Below, piece after piece: positions 35,925 to 45,441 of a stretch of 64,000 bases of DNA. Made by a program: the position numbers and the translations under genes. The stretch's first letter is position 1; each line of letters begins with the position of its first letter. Source of the stretch: Belliella kenyensis (lineage in GTDB: Bacteria > Bacteroidota > Bacteroidia > Cytophagales > Cyclobacteriaceae); the NCBI RefSeq assembly GCF_022549675.1, contig NZ_JAKZGR010000019.1:1-64000 (forward strand). The letters are read 5' to 3'. Under the pieces are notes generated by a model. The model searched no databases. It had not been told where the DNA came from and saw nothing but the letters and a program-made list of their open reading frames with translations.

Positions 35925-38081
35925 CTATTTACTTTTTGGTATAGTAAAATAGAATTTGGAGCCCCTTCCTACTGCTGATTCTAAATAGATATCTCCTCCT
36001 ATTAAATTAGCGATTTTTTTACAGATTGCTAGACCAATTCCAGTTCCTGAATAAGTTGTTTTGTCATGTAATCTTTGAAAAACATTGAATATTTTTGAAT
36101 GATATTCTGGTGAAATACCTATCCCATTGTCTTCAATCGAAAACTCCCAAAAGCTACCTAAGTCCTTAGATTCTATATGAATCACTGGCGTGATGTCATT
36201 GTAAGTGTACTTTAAGGAATTAGAAAGAAGATTTTGAATCAATTGCTTGAAAGCACTTTTGTTAGTTTGTATTATTGGTAAGTTGCCTAAAGTTATTTTA
36301 GCATTAGACTCCAAGATTTTGCTGGCAAGTAAGTCACATGTTTCATTGACTGCTGATTTAGCTTCAAATTTTGAAATCTCAAAATTTGACTTTGAACCTA
36401 CTCGCGAAAATTCTAAAAGATCCAAGATGATTTGTTTCATCTGGAATGCTCCATCTACGGCATACTTGATATACAGCTTACCTTTATCATCTATTTGATT
36501 AGAATATTTCTTTTCTAGAAGAGTTAAAAAACTTGTGATCATCCTTAAAGGCTCTTGCAAATCATGAGAGGCTACAAATGCAAATTGCTCTAACTCACTG
36601 TTTGAAATTTCAAGTTCCTTGTTACTATCTTTTAATTGATTATTTAACTTTTGAAGAGATAATTCAAAGTCTTCTTTTTCTATAGCATTACCAAAATTAT
36701 TTGCTATCGTTTGTAAAAATGAAATCAAATCCTTGGTCCATTCTCTTTCTTTTGTGCATGAGTCAAATCCCAAAAAGCCGTATAACGTATTTTTAGAATG
36801 TATGGGTATCAATAATATGGAAACAATCTGATTTGCTTCCATATAATCCCACAAATTTTGAGTTTTTACTGAACTTTTATGCGTATAAAAAGGTGCTTTT
36901 TCTAATGCATTTCTATACAATACTGGGTTTTCATCTAGACTTAATAAAGTTTCGGTATTTAAATTATCATCTATCTCATCATCAGATTTACACCATACAT
37001 AAAGTTTTTTGGTACAAAGCTTAGAGGAATGCTTCATGGTATGATTTGCCAATAAATATGCTCTATCTACATCTGCTGATTCACCAATTACTTTTAAGTT
37101 TCTAGCCAATACACTTTCCCAGCTTTCATAAGTGAGCATTGCTTCTACTAGATTTGCAATTATTTTGAGAAACTTTGATTTTTGAACAATTGATTTTTCG
37201 GATTTTTTGCGCCTAGTGATATCCTGAAGTGCACCTATCATTCTGATAGCTTTTCCATTTTTGTCCCTCAAAATCAAAGAATGTTCCGAAACATAGGCAT
37301 AAGTCCCATCACTTTTCCTAAAGCGATAGGTCGAATTCCACTTCAATTGGTTTGGATTACTTTTGGCAGTATCCAAACTTGCTTTTATTTTTAAATAATC
37401 CTTGGGGTGGATGTTTTCTTCCCAAACATCCTCTTTTTCTTGGCGAAGACCAGGCTTGTGACCAAAAAGAGTATAGTATCCTGAACTCCAAAATACCTCA
37501 CCTTTACTTATATTCCAATCCCAAATAGCGTCTGATATAGCTTGCGAAGCATATATAAATCTCTCGTTGCTCTGCTGCAAAGCAATGTTATTTTTATGCT
37601 CAATAGAATTGACCGTTTTGGTGATGTCTTCGGTAGAGACCAATACCTTAGAAAGACAAGATTCATATCCTGTCAAAACTTTACTCTTTACAAGGACGAT
37701 AATTGGTTCATTTGTCAAGGTTTTGACGATAGCTTTCCCTTCATAAGAGTATTTTTCTTTACAAATATAGACCAACTGATCTATAAAGGCATCTAGGGAT
37801 TCTAATGAAAAAATATTGTGAATATTTTCAAGCAAATCGTCTTTTGATTTTGCTTTGTGAAGTTCTACACAGGCATGATTTAAGGAGAGTATCCTAAATT
37901 TCGATATGCAATTGTTTACTATTTTTAAATTGTCCTGCAAATACATCCTTATTTCTTCCTCTGATAAACCAACCAATCCCAGTGATATCAAATAGGATTT
38001 TACTTCTGAAAAATCCTCCACCCATATAGGTATTGGAATTATATCAAATATGGATTGGTATTTTTCAGGTTCTTCAAACAT
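35925..38081 (-). CDS. Soluble histidine kinase with PAS and GAF domains
   Basis: The protein has 718 residues without membrane segments. Residues about 1-160 form a PAS-like region (FDIIPIPIWVEDFSEV). A second PAS/PAC is at about 165-295 (AISDAIWDWNISKGEVFWSSGYYTLFG, YVSEHSLILRDKNGKAIRMIGALQDITRRK). A GAF domain at about 300-475 (ILLIPIHSKNTLYGFLGFD) and a short coiled coil precede HisKA (VASHDLQEPLRMITSF) and HATPase (LLSNSLKYT, EDNGIGISPEY, GTGIGLAICKKI). It should sense an internal signal. The phosphotransfer region is closely similar to that of the neighbouring CHASE kinase, suggesting shared receiver partners. No receiver is fused to it. Confidence 0.9.
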   Translation of the reverse strand: MFEEPEKYQSIFDIIPIPIWVEDFSEVKSYLISLGLVGLSEEEIRMYLQDNLKIVNNCISKFRILSLNHACVELHKAKSKDDLLENIHNIFSLESLDAFIDQLVYICKEKYSYEGKAIVKTLTNEPIIVLVKSKVLTGYESCLSKVLVSTEDITKTVNSIEHKNNIALQQSNERFIYASQAISDAIWDWNISKGEVFWSSGYYTLFGHKPGLRQEKEDVWEENIHPKDYLKIKASLDTAKSNPNQLKWNSTYRFRKSDGTYAYVSEHSLILRDKNGKAIRMIGALQDITRRKKSEKSIVQKSKFLKIIANLVEAMLTYESWESVLARNLKVIGESADVDRAYLLANHTMKHSSKLCTKKLYVWCKSDDEIDDNLNTETLLSLDENPVLYRNALEKAPFYTHKSSVKTQNLWDYMEANQIVSILLIPIHSKNTLYGFLGFDSCTKEREWTKDLISFLQTIANNFGNAIEKEDFELSLQKLNNQLKDSNKELEISNSELEQFAFVASHDLQEPLRMITSFLTLLEKKYSNQIDDKGKLYIKYAVDGAFQMKQIILDLLEFSRVGSKSNFEISKFEAKSAVNETCDLLASKILESNAKITLGNLPIIQTNKSAFKQLIQNLLSNSLKYTYNDITPVIHIESKDLGSFWEFSIEDNGIGISPEYHSKIFNVFQRLHDKTTYSGTGIGLAICKKIANLIGGDIYLESAVGRGSKFYFTIPKSK

Positions 38082-38290
38082 TAATTTAAAAGTTTATCTT
38101 CTAAGATGAATCATATTCAATTAATGAAATAGTATCCACAAGGTCGAAAAAAATACAGTAATTCGAAAGGAAAAATATAGGTAAGTTTTTGTTTTTTAAT
38201 TGTTACTATTTCAGTATCTCTTCACAATATTTTTGATTTCAGCAATCAAAAATGCTTATTTACCGTTAAGCTTTAAAATCAATTTCATTT

Positions 38291-40690
38291 ATGAGACTTT
38301 TCCAGCGGTGTATCACCTTGGCAATATGCTTTATCCCCATGTTTTCTCACCTCGCCATTGCTCAAGAAGAAAGCTATATCGAAGGCTTGGTTGTTGATTT
38401 CAAGAGTAATCAATCTGTACCTGGTGCGAATGTATATTGGAAAAATAATCCAACTGAAGGAGTTACTACTTCTCCAGAAGGTACTTTCAAGTTGCCATAC
38501 AAAAAGCTTCCAGCTTTTTTAATTGTATCATTCATAGGTTATGAACAAATAGAACGAGAAATAACTAGCAGAGATCTTGGAAAGAATTTAAAAATCTACC
38601 TAAGAGAAGATCAGCTAGATCTTCAGGAGGTTACGGTCAATAGTACAAGGCCAGATCAAAATGTAAAAAGTCTAGATATGGGTAAATCAGTCGTCCCCAT
38701 CGAGACAATCAAGAATATTCCTGCACTCTTTGGAGAGGTTGATTTACTGAGGAGCTTACAGTTGTTGCCTGGTGTACAGACGGCAGGGGAAGGCACCACG
38801 GGCTTATTTGTACGAGGTGGATCTGCCGATCAGAACTTATTGCAGATTGATGGAGCACCCATTTATAACCCTTCTCATTTTTTTGGTTTCTTTTCTGTTT
38901 TTAACCCTGACGCAATACATGGAGTAGATTTTTACAAAGGAAATATTCCAGCCAACTATGGAGGAAGAATTTCAAGTCTAATCGATATTTCGCTCAAGGA
39001 GGGTAATTTCGATAAAATCAAAGGAGAAGGGGGAATAGGAACTATAAGCTCGAGGTTGACTGTAGATGGGCCACTGTTTTCAGACAAATCAAGTTTCGTG
39101 GTTTCTGCACGAAGGACTTATGCTGATTTGTTTTTAAGGTTGTCATCAGACCCGAACATCAACAATAACGATCTTTATTTTTATGATTTAAGTGGAAAGG
39201 CCGTTTTCAAAATTGGTGATAAAGATAAACTTACTGTTTCTTCTTATTTTGGTTCTGATTTTTTAGGATTGTCTGGTCAGTTTGGCTTTGGTTGGTCCAA
39301 TTGGATGGGGGCAGCCACTTGGAACAGAAACATTTCTGATAGGATGTTTTTTGATTTAAATGCTTACTCCAGCAGATACAATTATAAAGTCTCCTTTGAT
39401 GATGCAGATAATGGATTTGAATGGGGCAATGCCTTGGGGGAGACAGGAGTAAAAGCTACGTGGAATTATCATTTTTCAGAGCAGACAAAAGTCAATTGGG
39501 GAAGCCATCTTCAATTTTATCATTTTGCATCAATTGACTTGAATCCAGCTCCAAACAGTGCAATCCAACCTTTGGCATCCAATCCTTTCAATGGTTTACA
39601 AATAAATCCATTTGTCTCTCTGAATCACGAAATATCAGATAAAATTGGTGTAGAAGCTGGACTGAGGTGGTCGATTTATCAGCAGCATGGTAGGGGGACG
39701 AGCTACACATATGAAGGCAATGAACCAACACCTGAAGCCGAAATAATTGATTCTTTGATATTCAATAGGTTTGAAAGGATGAAGGTGTACCAAGGCCTTG
39801 AGCCTAGGATAGCTTTTAGATACCTGATAAGAGAAGATCTGTCGTTGAAAATTGCAGCCAATAGGGCCTTTCAATACCTACAAGTTGCATCGAACAGTTC
39901 TGCCGGTCTACCCTTAGATAGATGGATTCTGGCGGGAACTTATATTCCTCCCATCAGAGGAGACCAATTTTCAGTCGGCTTATTCAAAAACTTCAATAAA
40001 GATACCTGGGAGGTTTCCTTAGAGGGTTACTACAAAGACATGAAAAATCTAATTGATCTTCGTCAAGGTGCGAGTGTTTTGTTTACTGACCGTGTTGAGA
40101 CAGAAATCTTGGTCGGAGATGGATATGCTTATGGAGTCGAATTCCTATTGAGAAAGAATGTTGGAAAAACCACTGGATGGTTTAGTTATGCTTATGCTAG
40201 GACTTGGAGAAAAATTGAAGGAATTAGTTTTGATAGATGGTACAATCCAAGATTTGATAGACCACATGACCTAAATTTGGTCTTGAATCATCAGTTTGAT
40301 AAGCAATGGTCAGCTAATTTGACTTTTGTATATACAACTGGTCAAGCCGTAACCTTCCCAGCGGGAAGCTACGTGGTGGATAGTCAGAGGTTACCTTTGT
40401 ATACAGGGGAAAGAAATGCGGATCGATTCCCTGACTATCACCGAATGGATGCCTCAGTCACTTGGAAAAATGTGAACCGAGGAAAGAAATGGAGAGGTAG
40501 CTGGAATTTTAGCATTTACAATCTATATGGTAGAAAAAACCCTTTTTCTTATCAGTTTACAGAAATCTTCAACGAGCAGATCAATTTCACCCCAACTTCA
40601 AATGATCCGATTACTTCTAGAAGACCAGGTACAGTCATGACTTATCTCTTTACATTTCTCCCATCCTTAACCTACAATTTTGAATTCTAA
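38291..40690 (+). CDS. TonB-dependent outer-membrane receptor
   Basis: The protein has 799 residues. A signal peptide (to about 24, HLAIAQ) is followed by a carboxypeptidase-like regulatory domain (about 28-110: VVDFKSNQSVPGANVYWKN, FIGYEQIEREI), a plug domain (LLPGVQTAGEGTTGLFVRGG, LQIDGAPIYNPSHFFGFFSVFNPD) and a long beta barrel ending in the aromatic LTYNFEF expected for outer-membrane insertion. The stop overlaps the start of a DUF4249 lipoprotein gene. This receptor/DUF4249 pairing is frequent in Bacteroidota and differs from SusCD; the imported substrate is unknown. There is no anti-sigma or sigma factor nearby. Confidence 0.92.
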   Translation: MRLFQRCITLAICFIPMFSHLAIAQEESYIEGLVVDFKSNQSVPGANVYWKNNPTEGVTTSPEGTFKLPYKKLPAFLIVSFIGYEQIEREITSRDLGKNLKIYLREDQLDLQEVTVNSTRPDQNVKSLDMGKSVVPIETIKNIPALFGEVDLLRSLQLLPGVQTAGEGTTGLFVRGGSADQNLLQIDGAPIYNPSHFFGFFSVFNPDAIHGVDFYKGNIPANYGGRISSLIDISLKEGNFDKIKGEGGIGTISSRLTVDGPLFSDKSSFVVSARRTYADLFLRLSSDPNINNNDLYFYDLSGKAVFKIGDKDKLTVSSYFGSDFLGLSGQFGFGWSNWMGAATWNRNISDRMFFDLNAYSSRYNYKVSFDDADNGFEWGNALGETGVKATWNYHFSEQTKVNWGSHLQFYHFASIDLNPAPNSAIQPLASNPFNGLQINPFVSLNHEISDKIGVEAGLRWSIYQQHGRGTSYTYEGNEPTPEAEIIDSLIFNRFERMKVYQGLEPRIAFRYLIREDLSLKIAANRAFQYLQVASNSSAGLPLDRWILAGTYIPPIRGDQFSVGLFKNFNKDTWEVSLEGYYKDMKNLIDLRQGASVLFTDRVETEILVGDGYAYGVEFLLRKNVGKTTGWFSYAYARTWRKIEGISFDRWYNPRFDRPHDLNLVLNHQFDKQWSANLTFVYTTGQAVTFPAGSYVVDSQRLPLYTGERNADRFPDYHRMDASVTWKNVNRGKKWRGSWNFSIYNLYGRKNPFSYQFTEIFNEQINFTPTSNDPITSRRPGTVMTYLFTFLPSLTYNFEF

Positions 40691-41523
40691 TGAAAAGGAT
40701 ATTCATAGCCATATTTATCGCTATATGCTTCTCTTCATGCCAAGAGGAAGTGGTTCTTGATCTTAATACCCTAGAACCCATACCAGTCATTGAAGCTATT
40801 TGGACAAATGTCCCAAATTTCAACCAAGTGACCATCACCACATCTAGAGAATATTATGATGATTCTCCTAATGAGGTAATTGAAGATGCACAAGTGTCCG
40901 TGAGAAATTTGCAGACTGGTAGATCAGCAAATTTTATATACAATGAACAATTGAAAAAATACTTGCCTTCAAACAATCAAATCGGTCAAATCGGACAAGA
41001 GTATGAGCTTAGTGTGATTATCAAAGACAAAGCTTATGTTTCCAAAGGTGTATTATTAGCCCCACCAATTTTGGATTCGATCACTTATGAATTCAAAGAT
41101 CAACGTGTCTTCAGAGATGAAGGCTATTACATAACTTTGTTCGGGGATATTCCATTTGATAAAGACAATTATTATAGGTTACGTGTTGTGAAAAATGACA
41201 CTTTACTGAACAGGAGATCAGATTATTTGCTTTTTGACGATACATTTGGGACTCAAATTTTGAATAGGGGGTTTGAATTGGGAGGATTTACTTTTGCTGC
41301 TGGAGATAGGGTGAGACTTGAGTTATTCAGACTCAATAAAAATGCTTACGATTACCTTTCTCAATTGGTAAGTCTTCTGTTCAATGATGGAGGACTATTC
41401 AGTCCACCACCTCAAAATCCTGTTTCAAATATTTTTCCTTTGGAGCATGATGGTAATGTTTTGGGTTATTTTATGGTGAGTCCCTATATCGGAGCATCAG
41501 TTTTGATAGAAGAAGAGGATTAG
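40690..41523 (+). CDS. DUF4249 lipoprotein
   Basis: The protein has 277 residues. The lipoprotein signal ends FSSC (Cys17), followed by the typical opening EEVVLDLNTLEPIPVIEA of the DUF4249 family and a central immunoglobulin-like strand pattern (DAQVSVRNLQTGRSANF, GQEYELSVI). It probably sits on the outer membrane as the partner of the TonB-dependent receptor, whose stop codon overlaps this start (TAATG). Function within the uptake complex is unknown. Confidence 0.9.
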   Translation: MKRIFIAIFIAICFSSCQEEVVLDLNTLEPIPVIEAIWTNVPNFNQVTITTSREYYDDSPNEVIEDAQVSVRNLQTGRSANFIYNEQLKKYLPSNNQIGQIGQEYELSVIIKDKAYVSKGVLLAPPILDSITYEFKDQRVFRDEGYYITLFGDIPFDKDNYYRLRVVKNDTLLNRRSDYLLFDDTFGTQILNRGFELGGFTFAAGDRVRLELFRLNKNAYDYLSQLVSLLFNDGGLFSPPPQNPVSNIFPLEHDGNVLGYFMVSPYIGASVLIEEED

Positions 41524-41541
41524 ATTACTTACTTTTGCAAC

Positions 41542-42699
41542 ATGTTAGATTTTACAAGAAAAGGGAAAGTTGTTATTACTTTCAAAGATAGATTTGCACC
41601 GTACGTAGCAATGGAACTTGATGAGCTTGGTTTCAAGCCAAAACTGGTGAATAGGACATATATTGAAATAGATGCCTCGATGGAGGATTGTATTTATTTA
41701 AACTTGCACCTTAGAATCGCGAGTCATGTTTTGTTTGAGATCAAATCATTTTATCTTCATCATGCAGACGATATTTACCGCCGTGTGAAGTCTATACCTT
41801 GGGAGGAGTATATCAATGAGTCTACATATTTTTCTGTCAACTCACACGTAGAGCATGAAAGTGTAGACAATCCTCTTTTTGTAAATGTTCGTGTAAAGGA
41901 TGCAATAGTAGATAGATTTCGGGATCAGACTGGAGTAAGGCCTGATACTGGGTCAAATTACGATGGTGCTGTGTTTCAATTGTTTTGGAAGGATACGCAG
42001 GCAACTTTGTATATCAATACTTCTGGAGAGACTTTAGCCAAACACGGTTATAGAAAAATACCAGGTAAAGCACCTATGCTAGAAGCTTTGGCGGCAGCCA
42101 CGATATATGCCAGCGAATGGGATAGAAAAAGTCCATTCCTCAACCCAATGTGTGGTTCTGGTACTCTAGCCATAGAAGCAGCTTTGATTGCTACAAATAG
42201 ATATCCTGGTCTATACCGTGACCATTATTCTTTTCAGTATTTCCTAGGCTATGAAGATCAAGTGTATCAAAAACTAAAGACAGAACTAGAAGAAAAGGTT
42301 GATCATCAAAAGGAATTAAACATCATAGCATCTGATATCTCTGAGCAAGCCGTGCTGTTTTCGAAAGAAAATGCAAGCACTGCGGGCGTAGAAGAATTGA
42401 TCAAATTTCAAGTGTGTGATTTTGAAGAAAGTGATGTTCCCGAGGCTGATACTGGCATATTGATGATCAATCCAGAATATGGAGAGAGACTAGGAGAAGA
42501 AGAAGATCTGCTTGAGACCTACCAGCGTATGGGCGATTTTATGAAAAAGAAGTGTGCTGGGTATACAGGTTTTATTTTTACGGGCAATTTGCCTTTGGGA
42601 AAAAGAGTTGGGCTGAGGCCTTCAAGGAAGATTGAGTTCTATAATGGGACTATAGATTGTAGGTTAATGAAGTTTGAGCTCTACAAAGGCAAAAAATGA
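41542..42699 (+). CDS. THUMP-domain class I RNA methyltransferase (RlmL-like)
   Basis: The protein has 385 residues. The N-terminal THUMP/ferredoxin-like RNA-binding part (about 45-155) is followed by a Rossmann domain: FLNPMCGSGTLAIEAALIA (SAM binding), IIASDISEQAVLFSKENA and GILMINPEYGERLGEE. The last motif is normally NPPYGERL in RlmL enzymes, which make m2G2445 in 23S rRNA. Here the second proline is Glu; I believe this is usual in the Bacteroidota branch but cannot verify it. It follows DUF4249 by 18 bases, with a terminator after it, so it may be cotranscribed with the receptor operon although unrelated in function. Confidence 0.87.
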   Translation: MLDFTRKGKVVITFKDRFAPYVAMELDELGFKPKLVNRTYIEIDASMEDCIYLNLHLRIASHVLFEIKSFYLHHADDIYRRVKSIPWEEYINESTYFSVNSHVEHESVDNPLFVNVRVKDAIVDRFRDQTGVRPDTGSNYDGAVFQLFWKDTQATLYINTSGETLAKHGYRKIPGKAPMLEALAAATIYASEWDRKSPFLNPMCGSGTLAIEAALIATNRYPGLYRDHYSFQYFLGYEDQVYQKLKTELEEKVDHQKELNIIASDISEQAVLFSKENASTAGVEELIKFQVCDFEESDVPEADTGILMINPEYGERLGEEEDLLETYQRMGDFMKKKCAGYTGFIFTGNLPLGKRVGLRPSRKIEFYNGTIDCRLMKFELYKGKK

Positions 42700-42703
42700 A
42701 AGT

Positions 42704-42733
42704 AGTCATGGTCATCTAAAAACCATGACTTTT
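42704..42733 (+). terminator. Terminator after the THUMP methyltransferase
   Basis: AGTCATGGT (42704-42712) pairs perfectly with ACCATGACT (42722-42730), followed by TTTATC. Confidence 0.7.
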
Positions 42734-42812
42734 ATCATCTTTGATGCTGATATTGCTCACGATTTTAATGCATTTGCTTTTCTAAGTTTGAAACTTAATT
42801 CCTTTGAGTTTC

Positions 42813-44624
42813 ATGAAAAAAGTAAATCAGCCACATAGCTTTCATATCCCAGTGATGGGTTTAGGGTACACTTTAGAGACACCTCTCAAAGTTGCGAAGT
42901 TTGGAATATCATCTGTAGTATCTATTATGGATGATAAATTGTGTGAAGACCTGCGAAGGGTGAAAAGTAGGATGCTAAATGTACCCTTTATACCCATCAC
43001 GGATAAAGAGCCTGACGCTAGAGCTAAGCGCATTACCGCTTATTTGGATTTTTTGGCGGACCAGGTTGCATTACAAATTGATAACATCAAAAAGCAATCT
43101 TTTCATACAGGAAGTGAATTAGACATGTATATTGAATTGCTTCCGACTTCACATGTTTTGAAAAAAATGTATGACGAAGCCATGATTTTTGATGGAACTC
43201 TGAGGAGTGAAATGCTAGAGAAAATCAAATCTATGATTACTCTTGGTAAGATTGATGTGAACATCATGACCAAAGTAGATAAGCAAAATTATGATAAAGA
43301 AGGAAATTTGCTGCCGCGAGAGTATTCAGATGCTCTAGCAGCACTGAGAGGATATGTGAATAGCAAATTAGAATCATCAGTAGTGTTTTCGGCTGGTTTG
43401 AACCCTGCTTTATACAATTACGCTGCATCTTTTGATTCATTTTTCCCAAATATCAATGGGAAGATTTCCAAAAGAATTATCCTGAAAGTAAGTGATTACA
43501 GGTCAGCATTGATCCAAGGGAAATTTTTCGCCAAAAAGGGTCTATGGGTTTCGGAATTTAGGATTGAATCTGGGTTGAATTGTGGTGGACATGCCTTTGC
43601 TACAGAAGGAATACTCCTTGGTCCCATATTGGAAGAATTCAAAAGTAATAGAAATGAGCTCCAAGAAACTTTATGGAATGCATGCAACCAAGTATTATTA
43701 GATCAAGGCAAAAATTCTTTACTCCCTACCGAAAGAATCAAAATTACAGTGCAAGGGGGGATTGGCACTTCACAGGAGGATGAATTCCTTATCGATCATT
43801 ATAACTTAGACGGAACGGGTTGGGGTAGTCCATTTTTGATGGTACCTGAAGCTACAAATGTAGATGCTCATACACTTGAAAAGCTCGTCAATGCAAAAAA
43901 ATCGGACTATTACCTAAGTGAAGCCTCTCCACTGGGAGTAAAATTCAACAACTTAAGAACAAGTAGTGGTGAGTCACAGCGTCAAGAAAGAATAGCGAAA
44001 GATAGACCAGGTAGTCCCTGTTATAAGAAATTCCTATCCTTCAGTACTGAGTTCACCGATAAGCCAATCTGTACAGCATCAAGACAATATCTTAATTTAA
44101 AATTAAAGCAACTCCAAAGTCAAAATTTGGATCAAAAAGAATTTGAAAAGAAATCCCAAGAAATTTTAGTAAAGGATTGTCTTTGTGAGGGATTGGGAGC
44201 AGCTGTTTTAATTTCCAATGGACAGACTCCTGCTCGAAATTTGAAAGCTGTAACGATTTGTCCAGGACCCAATCTAGCATATTTTTCTGGCATATATAGT
44301 CTGAAAGAAATGGTGGGACATATCTATGGTAAAATCAATATCATGAAAGATCCAAATAGACCACACATGTTTGTAAAAGAACTACAACTTTATATTGACT
44401 ATTTAAAAGAAGAAGTGTCAAAGTACCTTGGAGATCAGCCCTCAAAATTTGAAGCGTACGTGGATAGGTTCAAGTCGAATCTGAATCAAGGGGTGAATTA
44501 TTATTTTGACATGATCAACAAGTTTCCTGTAGATACATTGGAGATGATGGATAAGATGAAGAATCAATTTAAGGAAGCATTGACAGAGATTAATCAAATT
44601 GAAACTTCGGTTATGGTCAAATGA
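42813..44624 (+). CDS. Uncharacterised 603-residue protein, putative FMN-type barrel plus Cys cluster
   Basis: The frame is open from a TTG at 42804, but the ATG at 42813 (MKKVNQPHSFHIPVMGLGY) is preferred. The first 350 residues resemble FMN-dependent TIM-barrel proteins of the nitronate monooxygenase/FabK type: an N-terminal GLGYTLETPLKVAKFGIS strand-turn, a GLNCGGHAFA element (Cys257) where relatives have GGH, and ITVQGGIGTSQE about 60 residues later, followed by GSPFLMVPEATN. The last third has cysteines at about 403, 420, 456, 458 and 483 (a CLCEG pair among them), which could hold an iron-sulphur cluster. These assignments are inference from motifs. The gene is monocistronic, with no pathway neighbour. 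No exact function is recognised. Confidence 0.8.
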   Translation: MKKVNQPHSFHIPVMGLGYTLETPLKVAKFGISSVVSIMDDKLCEDLRRVKSRMLNVPFIPITDKEPDARAKRITAYLDFLADQVALQIDNIKKQSFHTGSELDMYIELLPTSHVLKKMYDEAMIFDGTLRSEMLEKIKSMITLGKIDVNIMTKVDKQNYDKEGNLLPREYSDALAALRGYVNSKLESSVVFSAGLNPALYNYAASFDSFFPNINGKISKRIILKVSDYRSALIQGKFFAKKGLWVSEFRIESGLNCGGHAFATEGILLGPILEEFKSNRNELQETLWNACNQVLLDQGKNSLLPTERIKITVQGGIGTSQEDEFLIDHYNLDGTGWGSPFLMVPEATNVDAHTLEKLVNAKKSDYYLSEASPLGVKFNNLRTSSGESQRQERIAKDRPGSPCYKKFLSFSTEFTDKPICTASRQYLNLKLKQLQSQNLDQKEFEKKSQEILVKDCLCEGLGAAVLISNGQTPARNLKAVTICPGPNLAYFSGIYSLKEMVGHIYGKINIMKDPNRPHMFVKELQLYIDYLKEEVSKYLGDQPSKFEAYVDRFKSNLNQGVNYYFDMINKFPVDTLEMMDKMKNQFKEALTEINQIETSVMVK

Positions 44625-44695
44625 TCATCCTCGGCCTTAAAGTTTTTTAACAAAGCAAATTTTCCAATTTCTATTTATGCTCCTAATTTTATGCT

Positions 44696-45436
44696 GTGAT
44701 AAAATCAGGACTCATATTTATGGTATTCCTTGGACTAGCTTTGGAATCTTTTGCTCAGAATATTACAGGCAATGTAGTAGATGGCTTGGACAAAGAGTAT
44801 TTAGAAGACGTATGGGTCATCAACTTTCGCACACGTGACAGTGTGTCCACCAATAATAGAGGGTATTTTCGAATTCCAGGTATAGCAGGAGATTCTATAC
44901 TATTTAGAAGATCCTACTATATTCCAACTGCGATGAAGATTCAGGATCAATTTCATGTATTGGTTGAAATCCACATGAATGCCCGCATGCTTCCACAGGT
45001 CAATGTGTATGGTAGAGATGAGAGAGTTCCTTTTCAGATAGGAGAGCATGGGAATGGCTCGGGATTGAGACCTTTGACTGATAGGTCAGCAGGTCCAGGG
45101 AAAATTTACGCTGGACTTAATAATAATGAAGCCTTGGTTCCTGCCCTTACTATTGATGGATTATTTTCATATTTTATGAAAAGTGAAAGGCAAAAGCGAC
45201 AATATGCGCAAAGACTTGCCGAAATCGCGAGACAACAGGACTATTTGGATTTGATTCAGTCCGACTCAGTCATGCAATCACTCAAAAAGAACTATGAACT
45301 TTCAGATCAAGACTTAGATGACTTGATCATTGAGTTCAACTTGAACAATATGCATCATCAATTCAAAGACATGCCGCGGAAAATTGTAGAACAGCGATTG
45401 ATAGATTTCTTTGATCGAAGAACAGGAAAGAAATAG
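44696..45436 (+). CDS. Secreted carboxypeptidase-like regulatory-domain protein
   Basis: The protein has 246 residues starting at GTG, directly before a signal peptide (IKSGLIFMVFLGLALESFAQ). Residues about 22-100 form a CarbopepD_reg-like beta sandwich (NITGNVVDGLDKEYLEDVWV, STNNRGYFRIPGIAGD), as seen at the N-terminus of many TonB receptors, but here without plug or barrel. The rest is predicted helical and charged (FMKSERQKRQYAQRLAEIAR). Function is unknown; a periplasmic or outer-membrane-associated location is expected. It converges with the DUF4442 gene after 5 bases. Confidence 0.82.
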   Translation: MIKSGLIFMVFLGLALESFAQNITGNVVDGLDKEYLEDVWVINFRTRDSVSTNNRGYFRIPGIAGDSILFRRSYYIPTAMKIQDQFHVLVEIHMNARMLPQVNVYGRDERVPFQIGEHGNGSGLRPLTDRSAGPGKIYAGLNNNEALVPALTIDGLFSYFMKSERQKRQYAQRLAEIARQQDYLDLIQSDSVMQSLKKNYELSDQDLDDLIIEFNLNNMHHQFKDMPRKIVEQRLIDFFDRRTGKK

Positions 45437-45441
45437 CGCCA

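Noticed and set aside
38228-38235. TATTTTTG as -7 element of the TonB receptor gene
   Set aside because: It matches TAnnTTTG, but the only upstream TTG is 25 bases away, outside the usual 19-21 spacing.
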